From positions 62,001-126,000 of the forward strand of contig NZ_SWMS01000007.1 of assembly GCF_005146945.1 (NCBI RefSeq): a stretch of DNA of 64,000 nucleotides, in the 5' to 3' direction. Every line of letters starts with the position of its first letter. Position 1 is the first letter of the stretch. Under the pieces are notes generated by a model, which made no database searches, was not told the DNA's origin, and saw nothing but the letters and a program-made list of their open reading frames with translations. Origin of the DNA: Prauserella endophytica (lineage in GTDB: Bacteria > Actinomycetota > Actinomycetes > Mycobacteriales > Pseudonocardiaceae). The translations under genes were made by a program, and so were the position numbers. Below are positions 22,940 to 31,354 of this stretch, piece by piece.

Positions 22940-24415
22940 TCATCCGGTGGCGGGGGCGGGTTCGGTCGCGGAGGTGGCCGGCGGGGTGCGCGGGGCGAAG
23001 AACACCGTCAGGTCCTCCGGTGGCATCGGGCGGCTGAACAGCGAGCCGATGATCATCCCGGCGAACCCGGCCAGCACCCCGGGCACGACGGGCTCCACCA
23101 TCGGGCCGTCGAGCACGTACCACAGCAGGCACACGCCGAAGCCAGCGATCATCGAGCACACCGCGCCGACCTTGGTCGCCCGCCGCCAGTACAGGCCCAG
23201 CAGCACGGGTGCGGTGATCGTGCTGCCGAGCAGCGCGGCGTAGCTGAGCACCACGAACTGAACGATGTCCAGCTCCTGCAGCGTGAGCAGCACCGGCAGG
23301 GTGCCGATCACGAGCGTCGCCCACCGGTTGACGCGGGTGCGGGTGCGTTCCGTGCTGTCCGGCCGGATCAGCGACGCGTAGAGGTCGTGCGAGATCGCCG
23401 GACCCGCCACCAGCAGCACCGAGTCCACTGTGCTCAGTACCGCCATGATGATCGCCGTCAGCAGCAGCGCGCCGACGAACGGCGGAAGCACCTCGGAGGC
23501 CATGATGGTGGACGCCGCGTCCGACACCGACAGGTTCGGGTAGAGCACCCGCATCACCATGCCGGCGACGCCGATGCAGATGCCGGTCAGCAGCACGAAG
23601 AACAGCGCGACGCCGGACGCACGGCGGCACGTGCGGTCGTCGGGCATCGCGTAGAAGCGCAGCAACAGGTAGGGCGCGCAGAGCGCGGCGAACCCGAAGC
23701 CCAGCCAGAAGCCGCTGATCTCCGACCAGCCGAAGCCCCAGCCGACGAAGTCCGGCGCGATCTCCGGCAGCGACTGCGCCAGCGAAGAGAGCCCGCCGGC
23801 GTGGCTGATCAGCAACGGCAGCCCGATCACCACGCCGAGCGCCATCGCGACCTGCTGCAGGAAGTCGGTGCGGATGACCGCCGTCATGCCGCCGATCACC
23901 GTGTAGGCGACGACGAGGACCATCAGGATCACCGCGCCCCAGAAGAAGGGAATCCCGAACGCGGCCTCCAGGATCACCCCGCCCGCCTGGTACTGCGCCG
24001 ACATGAACACCAGGTACGACAGCACCAGCAGCACCGAGATGACCGCGCGAGGAACCTTGCCGCCGAAGCGGTCGGCGATGAAGTCGGGGAACGTCAGCGC
24101 GTTGCGCTCGTGCGCGTAACGGCGCAGCCGGGGCGCGATGACGTAGGCGGCGATGAGGAACGCCACCCAGATGCCAGCCCAGCCCCACATGAACGAGGCA
24201 CCGGTGAGGTAGTGGATTCCGACGGTGCCCACGAAGGTTCCCGCGCTCATCTGGGTCGCGGCGATGCTCGCGCCACCCGTCCACGCGCCGACCTTGCGGC
24301 CGGCCACGAAGTAGTCCTCCTCGCCGCGGTTGCTCTTGTACGACCGCCAGCCCTCGAAGACGAGCACGATGAGGAAGCCGCCGAGCAGCAGCAGGAACAT
24401 GGTCTGGAAGTTCAC
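22940..24415 (-). CDS. Sodium:solute symporter (SSS family)
   Basis: A 491-aa membrane protein with about 13 predicted helices. Helix-1 entry YFVAGRKVGAWTGGASIAAT, the NALTFPDFIADRFGG loop and AVLSTVDSVLLVAG are typical of sodium:solute symporters (PutP/panthothenate/solute branch). It imports a small solute with sodium. GTG 24415 overlaps the stop of the 43-aa membrane protein (GTGA), suggesting coupled synthesis and physical partnership. Gene context with a racemase and dipeptidase suggests an amino acid, hydantoin or dipeptide substrate (inference). Confidence 0.93.
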   Translation of the reverse strand: MNFQTMFLLLLGGFLIVLVFEGWRSYKSNRGEEDYFVAGRKVGAWTGGASIAATQMSAGTFVGTVGIHYLTGASFMWGWAGIWVAFLIAAYVIAPRLRRYAHERNALTFPDFIADRFGGKVPRAVISVLLVLSYLVFMSAQYQAGGVILEAAFGIPFFWGAVILMVLVVAYTVIGGMTAVIRTDFLQQVAMALGVVIGLPLLISHAGGLSSLAQSLPEIAPDFVGWGFGWSEISGFWLGFGFAALCAPYLLLRFYAMPDDRTCRRASGVALFFVLLTGICIGVAGMVMRVLYPNLSVSDAASTIMASEVLPPFVGALLLTAIIMAVLSTVDSVLLVAGPAISHDLYASLIRPDSTERTRTRVNRWATLVIGTLPVLLTLQELDIVQFVVLSYAALLGSTITAPVLLGLYWRRATKVGAVCSMIAGFGVCLLWYVLDGPMVEPVVPGVLAGFAGMIIGSLFSRPMPPEDLTVFFAPRTPPATSATEPAPATG

Positions 24416-24543
24416 GGCTGCTCACCGCTTTCCGGCCCTGACTCCGAGCGATCCTTCCGCCCGGCGAGCACAATGGACAGTACGGTCAGGACGAGACCGG
24501 CGAGCACGGCCGTGTCGAAGGGAAGTCCGAACGGGGTGATCAT
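24412..24543 (-). CDS. 43-aa single-helix membrane protein, symporter accessory subunit
   Basis: A very short gene between two larger ones: a short hydrophilic start (MITPFGLPFD), one hydrophobic helix (about residues 11-27, TAVLAGLVLTVLSIVLAG) and a charged tail (RKDRSESGPESGEQP). Its ATG overlaps the preceding stop (ATGA), and its TGA overlaps the symporter GTG (GTGA), so it is clearly translated in step. Small partner proteins encoded before SSS transporters are known in other families (for example the DUF485/DUF997 type), but the sequence itself is not one I recognise. Confidence 0.75.
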   Translation of the reverse strand: MITPFGLPFDTAVLAGLVLTVLSIVLAGRKDRSESGPESGEQP

Positions 24544-25217
24544 GCGCGGGGACGCTCCTTCCGGAGAGAGGTGACCAGCCAGAGGGCCACGACACCGACG
24601 ATGAGCACCAGGCCGGTGTAGGACGCCACGGTGCCGAGCGAGGCCGACGAGGTCGTCCCGTACTCGGCGACCACCGTCGAGGGCAGCGACCGGGTGTCGT
24701 GCCGCAGCACCATCCGGTCGCCGTCCTGGTGCTGCTGCTCGAAGACCGGCATGCTGTCGCCGACGAGACGCTGGCCTTCGGGAAGCGTCACGGCGATCGC
24801 CACCCGCAGGCTCCGGTCGGCGGCGATGTCGGGGATGGCGAGCGGCACGCCCCGCGCCTCACCGGTGCGCCGGATCCGTTGCTCCACCGTGTACTCCGTG
24901 GTGCCCGCGGGCAGCGTCGCGTCCGCGCGGATACCGCGCACCGGACCGATGCCGGTGATGCCGGAGACCGCGCTCAGCTCGGTGACCTCGGTGCCCGCGC
25001 GCGGCGCGACCAGCAGCCGCACCGGCACCGGCGCGGTGGTCGGCTCGCTGAGCCGGTAGGTGACGCGCACCCGGTCCTCGCCGGAGTCCTCGAGGGTGAT
25101 CGCGATGTCGGCGTGTGCGAGCACCGGGTCGGCGGCCTCCTGGGCCGCGGCGGTCGGTGCCGGCGCGGCCAGCATCACGGCGGCCAGCACGCCGGTGACC
25201 GTCAGCATCCCTTTCAC
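24540..25217 (-). CDS. Exported membrane-anchored protein of unknown function
   Basis: A 225-aa protein with an N-terminal signal sequence (MLTVTGVLAAVMLAAPAPTA), a beta-rich extracytoplasmic domain (about 30-185, RVRVTYRLSEPTTAPVPVRL) and a C-terminal transmembrane helix (about 198-217) followed by KERPRA. It thus projects outside, anchored at the C-terminus. GTG 25217 overlaps the racemase stop and its own stop overlaps the 43-aa gene. Its place directly before the symporter suggests an extracellular accessory role in uptake; no family was recognised. Confidence 0.75.
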   Translation of the reverse strand: MKGMLTVTGVLAAVMLAAPAPTAAAQEAADPVLAHADIAITLEDSGEDRVRVTYRLSEPTTAPVPVRLLVAPRAGTEVTELSAVSGITGIGPVRGIRADATLPAGTTEYTVEQRIRRTGEARGVPLAIPDIAADRSLRVAIAVTLPEGQRLVGDSMPVFEQQHQDGDRMVLRHDTRSLPSTVVAEYGTTSSASLGTVASYTGLVLIVGVVALWLVTSLRKERPRA

Positions 25218-25996
25218 GGCGTGACCTCCATCGGGCCGGATGCGTGGTGCAGGAGGGCGGCGTCCTCGGCGCCACTGGCGATCGCGGTGGGCACGGGGTA
25301 GGCGCGACGGCTGTGGCACAGGCCCATGCGGTGCAGGGCCTGCGCGTGGTGCAGCGCCGCGCGGACGGGGTTGACCACCGGCACGCCCAGTTCCGCGGTG
25401 AGCCGTTCGGCCGCACCGAGAAAGCCCATGCTCATGCAGCCGAGCACGAGGGTGTCGGCCGTGCCGTCGGCGAGCGCCGCCTCGCACTCGCCACGCAGCG
25501 CCGCGTACGCGGCGTCGTGATCGGTGTTGACGGCCAGCACCGACAGCTCGACCGAGCGCACCTCGTGCAGTGCCGGGAGCACCCCGGTCTCCCAGGCGAT
25601 GCGGCGCAGCAGCGGCCGGACGCCCGCGGTGACGGTGACGACCGAGAACCGGTGGCCGAGCGTCACGGCCAGCGCCATGGCCGCCGCGGCGGGGCCGACC
25701 ACGGGCTTGGTGGCGATCTCGCGCAGCCCGTCCAGGCCGGGGTCGCCGAAGCAGCCCAGGATCGTCGCGTCGGCCCCGGACCGTTCCGCGGCACGCAACC
25801 CCGTGCCCATGGCCGGGATCGCGAGGTACTCCTCGAAGGCGGACTCGATCGACGCCGGGCCCCGGTCCACCGCGGCGACGGTGACCTCGGTGCCGGGATC
25901 GGACCACTCGCCGAGCAGGCCGGCGCGGCGGCGCATCTCGGACTCGCCGAGCGCTGTCACGTGCATCGGCGCGGGCAGCAGGTAGGTCAGGCGCAT
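25214..25996 (-). CDS. Asp/Glu/hydantoin racemase-family protein
   Basis: A 260-aa protein of the Asp/Glu/hydantoin racemase superfamily. Two cysteines in the expected two-base positions are present: ATILGCFGDPG (about residue 80) and TLVLGCMSMGF (about 185). Such enzymes interconvert enantiomers of acidic amino acids or 5-substituted hydantoins without cofactor. ATG 25996 is preceded by GGAGAG; a longer frame to 26113 runs into the Lrp gene. It is the second gene of the operon, so chirality inversion of an imported amino acid, hydantoin or dipeptide product is the likely step (inference). Confidence 0.85.
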   Translation of the reverse strand: MRLTYLLPAPMHVTALGESEMRRRAGLLGEWSDPGTEVTVAAVDRGPASIESAFEEYLAIPAMGTGLRAAERSGADATILGCFGDPGLDGLREIATKPVVGPAAAAMALAVTLGHRFSVVTVTAGVRPLLRRIAWETGVLPALHEVRSVELSVLAVNTDHDAAYAALRGECEAALADGTADTLVLGCMSMGFLGAAERLTAELGVPVVNPVRAALHHAQALHRMGLCHSRRAYPVPTAIASGAEDAALLHHASGPMEVTP

Positions 25997-26021
25997 GGGC
26001 TCTCCGTGTGGTGTGAGGGGG

Positions 26022-26981
26022 CTACCCGGCGAGGTGGAACGGCCGGTAGGCACGCTTGTGGTTCTCCAGCTCCAGTCCGATGTCGACAGAGCGCACGCCG
26101 GGCAGCGCGCCAAGGACCCGGGTGGTGAACGCGTAGATGTCCGAGGCGTCGGGCAGGATCACCTCGCACACCAGGTCGGCGGAGCCCGCGGTGGCCGAGA
26201 CGTACCGGACCTCGGGGCGTCCCGCGAGCAGGTGCGCGATCTCGTCGAGCCTGCCGAGGTCGACCTTGAGCCACGCCAGCAGCTCCACGTGGAATCCGAG
26301 CGCGGCCGGGGTCACCAGCGTGCTGAACACCAGTGCGCGCGCGGCGACCAGCCGCTCCACCCGCCTGCGCACCCCGGTCTCGCCGAGCGTGAGGTGTTTG
26401 GCGACGTCGCGGTACGGGCGCCTGCCGTCGTCGGCCAGCGCGGCGAGCAGATGCCGGTCGTTCTCGTCGAGGGTGATGCGGGCCGGGGGGCTCGGCCGCA
26501 CCGGCGGCCGCTGCACCGCGTCGCCGAGCAGCCGCCTGCTCCAGTCGTGCCGCATGGTGAACGTCTTGGTGATCAGTGCCGACGACGAGCTGTGCACACC
26601 CGGCAGCGCGCCGAGATCGTCCACGAGCGCGCTGGTCAGCTGGCGCTGCGACGGCACGATGATCTCGGTGATGACGTCCCATGTCCCGGTGCTCAGGGTG
26701 AGGAACCGGGTGTCGGGCCTGGCGGCGAGCACGTCGATGACCTGCCTCACGGAGCCCGGTGCGCAGCCCAGCTGGACGAGCACCGGCTGGCCGAGACCGC
26801 AGATCAGCGGATCGGCGACGCCGATGACCCGCACCGTCCCGTCCTCGAGCAGCCTGCCGCCGCGCCGGGACGCCGTGCTCTCCGTGGTGCCCGCGAGCCG
26901 GGCGACCTCGGACCACGAGCTGCGCCCGTCGAGCTGCAGGGCCGCGACGATGCGGCGGTCCAGGTCACTGAGTTCGTGCAC
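26022..26981 (-). CDS. Lrp/AsnC-type regulator with two tandem HTH-RAM units
   Basis: A 319-aa protein, about twice the normal Lrp length (150-160). The first HTH (LSDLDRRIVAALQLDGRSSW) and effector domain are followed by a second HTH (LDENDRHLLAALADDGRRPY) and RAM domain (VEVILPDASDIYAF). Duplicated Lrp proteins are common in actinobacteria. It is the promoter-proximal gene of the operon running to 21694, 25 nt before the racemase gene, and probably senses the amino acid handled by the operon and binds the palindrome at 27106-27132. GTG 26981 is the start, with GAGGG upstream. Confidence 0.9.
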   Translation of the reverse strand: MHELSDLDRRIVAALQLDGRSSWSEVARLAGTTESTASRRGGRLLEDGTVRVIGVADPLICGLGQPVLVQLGCAPGSVRQVIDVLAARPDTRFLTLSTGTWDVITEIIVPSQRQLTSALVDDLGALPGVHSSSSALITKTFTMRHDWSRRLLGDAVQRPPVRPSPPARITLDENDRHLLAALADDGRRPYRDVAKHLTLGETGVRRRVERLVAARALVFSTLVTPAALGFHVELLAWLKVDLGRLDEIAHLLAGRPEVRYVSATAGSADLVCEVILPDASDIYAFTTRVLGALPGVRSVDIGLELENHKRAYRPFHLAG

Positions 26982-27105
26982 GTTGGGTCCCTCGTGAATG
27001 ACGCCCTGTGACGCCCGGTGTTGAGCGAATCAGGCTTGAGTCCCCGGGAATCTACGTGGGAGAGGCGAAGATGTATAGATACTTGCATGAAATAGGCCAA
27101 TGCCT

Positions 27106-27132
27106 GGTAACAGCGCTGTTGCCGCTGTTACC
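27106..27132. promoter_or_regulatory. Long palindrome in the Lrp/HAD divergent promoter
   Basis: GGTAACAGCG (27106-27115) and CGCTGTTACC (27123-27132) are perfect 10-bp complements with a 7-nt spacer that itself extends a second palindrome, AACAGCGCTGTT (27109-27120). There is no U-tract and the place is between two divergent starts, so an operator (most simply for the Lrp protein) is likelier than a terminator. An AT-rich promoter-like segment (TGTATAGATACTTG) lies beside it. Confidence 0.55.
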
Positions 27133-27173
27133 TGTGGATCAACACCCGGGGCCGGGGAGGAGCGGAGGCGGCC

Positions 27174-27848
27174 ATGATCGTGACGTTCGACCTGTTCAGC
27201 GCACTGACCGATTCGCGCCGGGGCGGTTCGGCCGTTTTCGCCCGGATCGCGACGGAACGCGGCTGGCCCTTCACCGGGGCGGAGCTCTACGACCAGTGGG
27301 ATCGGCGCAACAAACGAGCCCAGCAGCGCGTCGACACCACCGCCGGCTGGACCACCTTCCGGGAGATCTCCCTGCACGCCCTCGCCGACACGTACACGGC
27401 GCTCGGCCTGACCGCGGACGCCGACGCCGACATCACCCGCGTCCAGGACGGCGTCGGCGACTGGCCGCTGTGGCCGGACGTCCCCGGCGGGTTGCCCGCC
27501 GTCGCGGAGCACGCCCGGCTCGGGATCCTCTCGAACGTCGACGACGACCTCGCCGCCGCCACGCTCGCCTACCCGCTCGTGGAACCGGGCCTGGTGCTCA
27601 CCTCACAGCAGCTCGGCGCCTACAAGCCCGATCCCGCGATCTACCTGCGCGCCCGCGACCTCCTCGGTGACGACCTCGTCCACGTCGCGGCGTCGGCCCG
27701 CGACGTGCGGGGCGCGCTCGAGGCGGGAATCCCCACCGTGCGCATCGTCCGGCCCGGCCACCAGCTCGATCCGCACGGTCCGGCGCCCGCGGTGTCGATC
27801 CACGCCGTGTCGGAGCTCGTCAGCGCGCTGGCCACGATGCGACGGTGA
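27174..27848 (+). CDS. HAD-family hydrolase, L-2-haloacid dehalogenase-like
   Basis: A 224-aa Rossmannoid hydrolase. Motif I is TFDLFSALTD with nucleophile Asp6; the second Asp of phosphatases is Phe here, as in haloacid dehalogenases and some other HADs. Motif II ILSNV, motif III Lys in YKPDP and motif IV in AASARDVRGALEAG follow in order. Whether it is a phosphatase, dehalogenase or other is open. Strong ribosome site GGAGGAGCGGAGG. It is divergent from the Lrp operon and may share its operator. Confidence 0.88.
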   Translation: MIVTFDLFSALTDSRRGGSAVFARIATERGWPFTGAELYDQWDRRNKRAQQRVDTTAGWTTFREISLHALADTYTALGLTADADADITRVQDGVGDWPLWPDVPGGLPAVAEHARLGILSNVDDDLAAATLAYPLVEPGLVLTSQQLGAYKPDPAIYLRARDLLGDDLVHVAASARDVRGALEAGIPTVRIVRPGHQLDPHGPAPAVSIHAVSELVSALATMRR

Positions 27849-27855
27849 GCCCCCG

Positions 27856-28458
27856 TCATTCGCCTGGGGTGGCGTGCCGGTGCCCTTCGATGGCGATGCG
27901 CGCGGCGGTGACGGACTTGCGCACCACCTGCTCTGGGGTGTAGCCGTGGCGGGCGAAGACGCCGTCGAGCCAGAACATGCCGTAACCGTGCGCCTGGGTG
28001 AACAGCTGCTCCATGAGCTCGAGGGCGTTCTCGGGGTGATCGGACACGGTGAGGCACAGCATCAGGAACTGGTCGCTCATGCGGCGGGTCTGCTCGTGCA
28101 GCTCGGTGTCCTCGCGGCCCTGCAGCCCGTCGGCGTAGACGACGTTCATGCCCGCGCGCCGTTCGATGAGGTACCCGGTGTAGGCGCCGCAGGCCGCGGC
28201 GAGCGCGTCCGCGGGGTCGGACAGGCCTTCGGCGGCGGCCCGGACCCGGTCGGCGAGCTGGCTGGCGACGGTGGCCGCGACGGCGGCGAGCAGGCTCTCG
28301 CGCTCGGGGAAGTGCCGGTATGGCGCGCCGGGGCTGACCTTGGCGCGCCGGGCGACCTCCGCGACCGAGAATGCCCCGAGGCCCTGCTCGGCGATCAGGT
28401 CCAGGGAGACGCGCACGAGCTCGGCGCGCAGGTTGCCGTGGTGGTACTTGTCGCCCAT
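27856..28458 (-). CDS. TetR-family regulator of the divergent alcohol dehydrogenase
   Basis: A 200-aa TetR protein. The HTH FSVAEVARRAKVSPGAPYRH is at about residues 29-48 and is followed by a C-terminal TetR_C-like ligand domain. ATG 28458 is preferred; the frame extends to 28470 with a weaker start. It ends 8 nt after the HAD stop (convergent). The intergenic operators at 28489-28528 lie between it and the alcohol dehydrogenase, so it very probably represses both. Confidence 0.92.
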   Translation of the reverse strand: MGDKYHHGNLRAELVRVSLDLIAEQGLGAFSVAEVARRAKVSPGAPYRHFPERESLLAAVAATVASQLADRVRAAAEGLSDPADALAAACGAYTGYLIERRAGMNVVYADGLQGREDTELHEQTRRMSDQFLMLCLTVSDHPENALELMEQLFTQAHGYGMFWLDGVFARHGYTPEQVVRKSVTAARIAIEGHRHATPGE

Positions 28459-28488
28459 GGCCTGGATCACATCTCTCGGTCGGAATAA

Positions 28489-28528
28489 GTAAGAGCCCTC
28501 TTACGTCGAACCGTGAGAGGCCCCTTAC
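28489..28528. promoter_or_regulatory. Two tandem TetR operator candidates
   Basis: GTAAGAG-CC-CTCTTAC (28489-28504) is a perfect 7-bp palindrome; GAGAGG-CC-CCTTAC (28515-28528) is an imperfect second one 25 nt downstream. Both lie between the TetR gene and the start of the alcohol dehydrogenase. Confidence 0.65.
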
Positions 28529-28563
28529 ATCGGGGCTCGCGATCCATCATCCCAGGAGGTCTG

Positions 28564-29613
28564 ATGAGCACGACGACGCACGCCATCGCCGCACCGGCAC
28601 CCGGTGCCCCGCTCGAGCAGACCACGATCCAGCGGCGCGACCTGCGCCCTGACGACGTACTGATCGACATCGCCTACGCGGGCATCTGCCACAGCGACAT
28701 CCATCAGGCGCGCGAGGACTGGGGCACCGCCATCTTCCCCATGGTTCCCGGCCACGAGATCGCCGGCGTGGTCGCCGCGGTCGGCTCGAACGTGACCAAA
28801 TACCAGGTCGGTGACCGGGTCGGCGTCGGCTGCATGGTCGACTCGTGTGGCGAGTGCGAGTACTGCCGGGCCGGAACCGAGCAGTTCTGCGTCAAGGGCA
28901 ACGTCCAGACCTACAACGGCGTGGGCTTCGACGGGGAGAACACCTACGGCGGCTACAGCCGCCAGATCGTGGTGAAGGACGCCTTCGTGTGCCGCATCCC
29001 GGAGGGCATCGAGCTCGACGTCGCGGCTCCCCTGCTCTGCGCGGGCATCACGACGTACTCGCCGCTGCGCCAGTGGGGCGCGGGCCCGGGCAAGAAGGTC
29101 GCGGTCGTGGGCCTCGGCGGCCTCGGCCACATGGCCGTCAAGCTGGCCGTCGCGATGGGCGCCGAGGTGACGGTGCTGAGCCAGAGCCTCAAGAAGCAGG
29201 AGGACGGCAAGCGGCTCGGCGCCACCGACTACTACGCGACCAGCGACGAGTCGACCTTCGACGTGCTGCGCGGCCGCTTCGACCTGATCCTCAACACCGT
29301 GTCGGCGAAGCTGCCGGTCGACGCCTACCTCGGCCTGCTGCGGGTCGGCGGGGCGATGGTCAACGTCGGCGCCCCCGGCGAACCGCTGTCCTACAGCGCG
29401 TTCTCCCTGATCGTTGGCAACAAGTCCCTGGCGGGCTCCATGATCGGCGGCATCGCGGAAACCCAGGAGATGCTGGACTTCTGCGCCGAGCACGGCATCG
29501 GCGCCGAGATCGAGACGATCTCCGCCGACCAGGTCAACACCGCCTACGAGCGCGTGGCCAACAGCGACGTGCGCTACCGCTTCGTCATCGACGCGGCGAC
29601 GATCGGCGCCTGA
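28564..29613 (+). CDS. Zinc-dependent NAD(P)-alcohol dehydrogenase, CAD/YahK-like
   Basis: A 349-aa medium-chain dehydrogenase. Catalytic zinc ligands are in AGICHSDIH and GHEIAG; the structural zinc site is [17 protein letters not shown]; the cofactor motif is [13 protein letters not shown]. This is the cinnamyl-alcohol-dehydrogenase-type subgroup, which reduces aldehydes with NADPH in many bacteria. A GGAGG site lies 4 nt before ATG 28564. It is divergent from its likely TetR repressor and closed by a strong terminator at 29620; probably an aldehyde-detoxification gene (inference). Confidence 0.95.
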   Translation: MSTTTHAIAAPAPGAPLEQTTIQRRDLRPDDVLIDIAYAGICHSDIHQAREDWGTAIFPMVPGHEIAGVVAAVGSNVTKYQVGDRVGVGCMVDSCGECEYCRAGTEQFCVKGNVQTYNGVGFDGENTYGGYSRQIVVKDAFVCRIPEGIELDVAAPLLCAGITTYSPLRQWGAGPGKKVAVVGLGGLGHMAVKLAVAMGAEVTVLSQSLKKQEDGKRLGATDYYATSDESTFDVLRGRFDLILNTVSAKLPVDAYLGLLRVGGAMVNVGAPGEPLSYSAFSLIVGNKSLAGSMIGGIAETQEMLDFCAEHGIGAEIETISADQVNTAYERVANSDVRYRFVIDAATIGA

Positions 29614-29619
29614 CCGGCG

Positions 29620-29666
29620 ACGTCCGAGGGCCTGGCGGCCACGCCGGCCGCCAGGCCCTCGGACGT
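29620..29666. terminator. 21-bp perfect hairpin terminator
   Basis: Arms 29620-29640 and 29646-29666 (core CCGAGGGCCTGGCGGCC) enclose 5 nt, placed between the convergent alcohol dehydrogenase stop (29613) and the stop of the 179-aa gene (29669). Confidence 0.8.
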
Positions 29667-29668
29667 GG

Positions 29669-30208
29669 TCACGACCGGGGCAACTCCGCCGTGAACGCCC
29701 GGCTCGGATTCTTGATGATCACGGACGCACCATCGGGCGACGTCTCCGCACCGGTCAACCGTGGGATGCTGCCCAGCACGAACGGGAAGGCCGAAAGCGG
29801 CAGCAATGCGAAACCGGCGACAGCCACGCCGGCCAGCCACGGCATGCCATCGGTGACCGCGGCGGCGATCAGCGATCCCGCGAAGGCGGCCAGCCCCCCG
29901 AAGAACAGCGTGGCCGCGACGGTCAGCCACAGGGCCCTGGTCCGGACGCAGCGTCGACACAGTGGCCAGCCCTTGACCTCGGCGACCCGCACCTTCCTGC
30001 CATGCTGATCGAGCCGTTCCGCCATTCCCAGCACGCCCCGGCCGCCCACCTGCAGGAAACGGTTGCCCTCGATCTTCACCTTCGACTGCAGCAGGAAATC
30101 ATGCTGCCGGACAGCGGGCAGGCCGTGCCGCGCACAATGGCGCGGCAAATTGCCCTCCCGGGCAACGAAGTCGGCGGGCAAGGTGACGACACCAGCGCGC
30201 TGTGGCAC
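29669..30208 (-). CDS. Uncharacterised membrane protein with an N-terminal Cys-rich region
   Basis: A 179-aa protein. The N-terminal half has CARHGLPA, and LCRRC just before the membrane part, giving a possible metal-binding set of one Cys-His and one Cys-x-x-Cys. Two predicted helices follow (about residues 93-115 and 123-145), then a hydrophilic C-terminus. GTG 30208 is preceded by GGAGAG. It is divergent from the WXG100-like operon and convergent with the alcohol dehydrogenase. No family recognised; a zinc-bearing membrane protein is a guess. Confidence 0.6.
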   Translation of the reverse strand: MPQRAGVVTLPADFVAREGNLPRHCARHGLPAVRQHDFLLQSKVKIEGNRFLQVGGRGVLGMAERLDQHGRKVRVAEVKGWPLCRRCVRTRALWLTVAATLFFGGLAAFAGSLIAAAVTDGMPWLAGVAVAGFALLPLSAFPFVLGSIPRLTGAETSPDGASVIIKNPSRAFTAELPRS

Positions 30209-30313
30209 TCATCTCTCCTGTTGGCATGGCTGAACCAGAATGGAACCAAAGTGTAGCCTCGTCCATCCGAGCCATCGGTTGATCGTTGCCGACGGGTGAA
30301 ACGGGGAGGGACT

Positions 30314-30631
30314 ATGGGAGGCTTCAAAGCCGAACCGAGCGTCATCTCGGCCTTCGGGGAGGAGCTGGCCGGGCTGGTCACCGACGCGAATGCGGCGAAG
30401 GACTACGCGGAAGACCACCTGAGCATCGGCGGTGCGGACGCCGGGATCTTCCAGACGATCGTCGGTGCGGTGACCGACGCGCGGAACGCGCTCACCGACA
30501 ACTACGTGCGACTGGCCCAGGTCCAGCAGGCCGCCGCGGCCGAAGTGGACAGGGCGGCCCTGATGTACGCCGACACGGACAAGGCCAAGGCCGAACAGAT
30601 GGACGGCACCTACCCCGAGGCCGGTGCGTGA
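30314..30631 (+). CDS. WXG100/EspC-like small alpha-helical protein
   Basis: A 105-aa all-helical protein. It has the length and helix-turn-helix layout of type VII (ESX) secretion targets, with FGEELAGLVTDANAAKDYAE in helix 1 and a long second helix (DARNALTDNYVRLAQVQQAA). A clear WxG motif is not present; the EspC/DUF2580-type target group is the best fit. GGGGAGGG precedes ATG 30314. First gene of a three-gene operon with a WXG protein next. Confidence 0.65.
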   Translation: MGGFKAEPSVISAFGEELAGLVTDANAAKDYAEDHLSIGGADAGIFQTIVGAVTDARNALTDNYVRLAQVQQAAAAEVDRAALMYADTDKAKAEQMDGTYPEAGA

Positions 30632-30632
30632 G

Positions 30633-31352
30633 ATGGCGGACTCACCCTCGTCCCAGCTGACGGCGCCCACCTCCTCCGACCCGGTCCCCGACCTGCTCGA
30701 GAACGTCATCGGCGTCAGTCAGTACATCAGTGTGTCCTATTGGGTCGGCGAGGCGATCGAGCTGGTGACCGGCGTGAACCCGGGCGCATGGGTGGCCGAG
30801 AAGTTCGCGGGGGATTTCGAAGCCATCCAGAAGGCCGGGATCGCCTGCGAGAACCTCGGTGCGTTCAACAGCGACTTCGCCGCCGCCATCAACAAGGGCC
30901 TGACGACCGTCGCCACCGGATGGGAGGGCAACGCGGCCGACACCGCGAACGAGTACTTCACCCGCGTGGCGAACGCGATCGCGGACCAGGAGAGCACGTT
31001 GACCGCGATGGGCCGCGAGTTCAAGCAGGCCGCTGTCGGCATGTACGAAACGGCGAACGCGGTCAAGGGCTTCCTGGAGATGCTCTTCGACTACCTCATC
31101 GCGATCGGGATCGAACTCGCGGCCGCGGCGGCGACCAGCTGGACCGTCATCGGTCCGATCCTGTCCGGAGCCGCGGCGGCGGTGACGATCAGCAAGGCGA
31201 TCGGCACCTGGGGCAAGGTTCTCGACGCCCACACCGCCGCGTGGAACTCGGCGCAAGCCCTTGTCGGCGTCATGGCCGGCTATCTGAGTACCCTCAAGGA
31301 CAATGAGCTGCAGGCGTTGCCCGAGAGCAACTACGACCATCCCGGAGTCTGA
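30633..31352 (+). CDS. WXG100-domain protein with hydrophobic C-terminal half
   Basis: A 239-aa protein. Residues about 70-140 form a WXG100-like four-helix part with the motif WEGNAADTANEYF (WEG turn), followed by a hydrophobic stretch (FLEMLFDYLIAIGIELAAAA and later SGAAAAVTISKAI) that could insert in a membrane or be a pore-like or effector region. The start is ATG 30633, overlapping the previous stop region. This resembles ESX-associated substrates of actinobacteria; the partner is probably the upstream 105-aa protein. No secretion ATPase or membrane component lies nearby. Confidence 0.7.
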   Translation: MADSPSSQLTAPTSSDPVPDLLENVIGVSQYISVSYWVGEAIELVTGVNPGAWVAEKFAGDFEAIQKAGIACENLGAFNSDFAAAINKGLTTVATGWEGNAADTANEYFTRVANAIADQESTLTAMGREFKQAAVGMYETANAVKGFLEMLFDYLIAIGIELAAAAATSWTVIGPILSGAAAAVTISKAIGTWGKVLDAHTAAWNSAQALVGVMAGYLSTLKDNELQALPESNYDHPGV

Positions 31353-31354
31353 AG

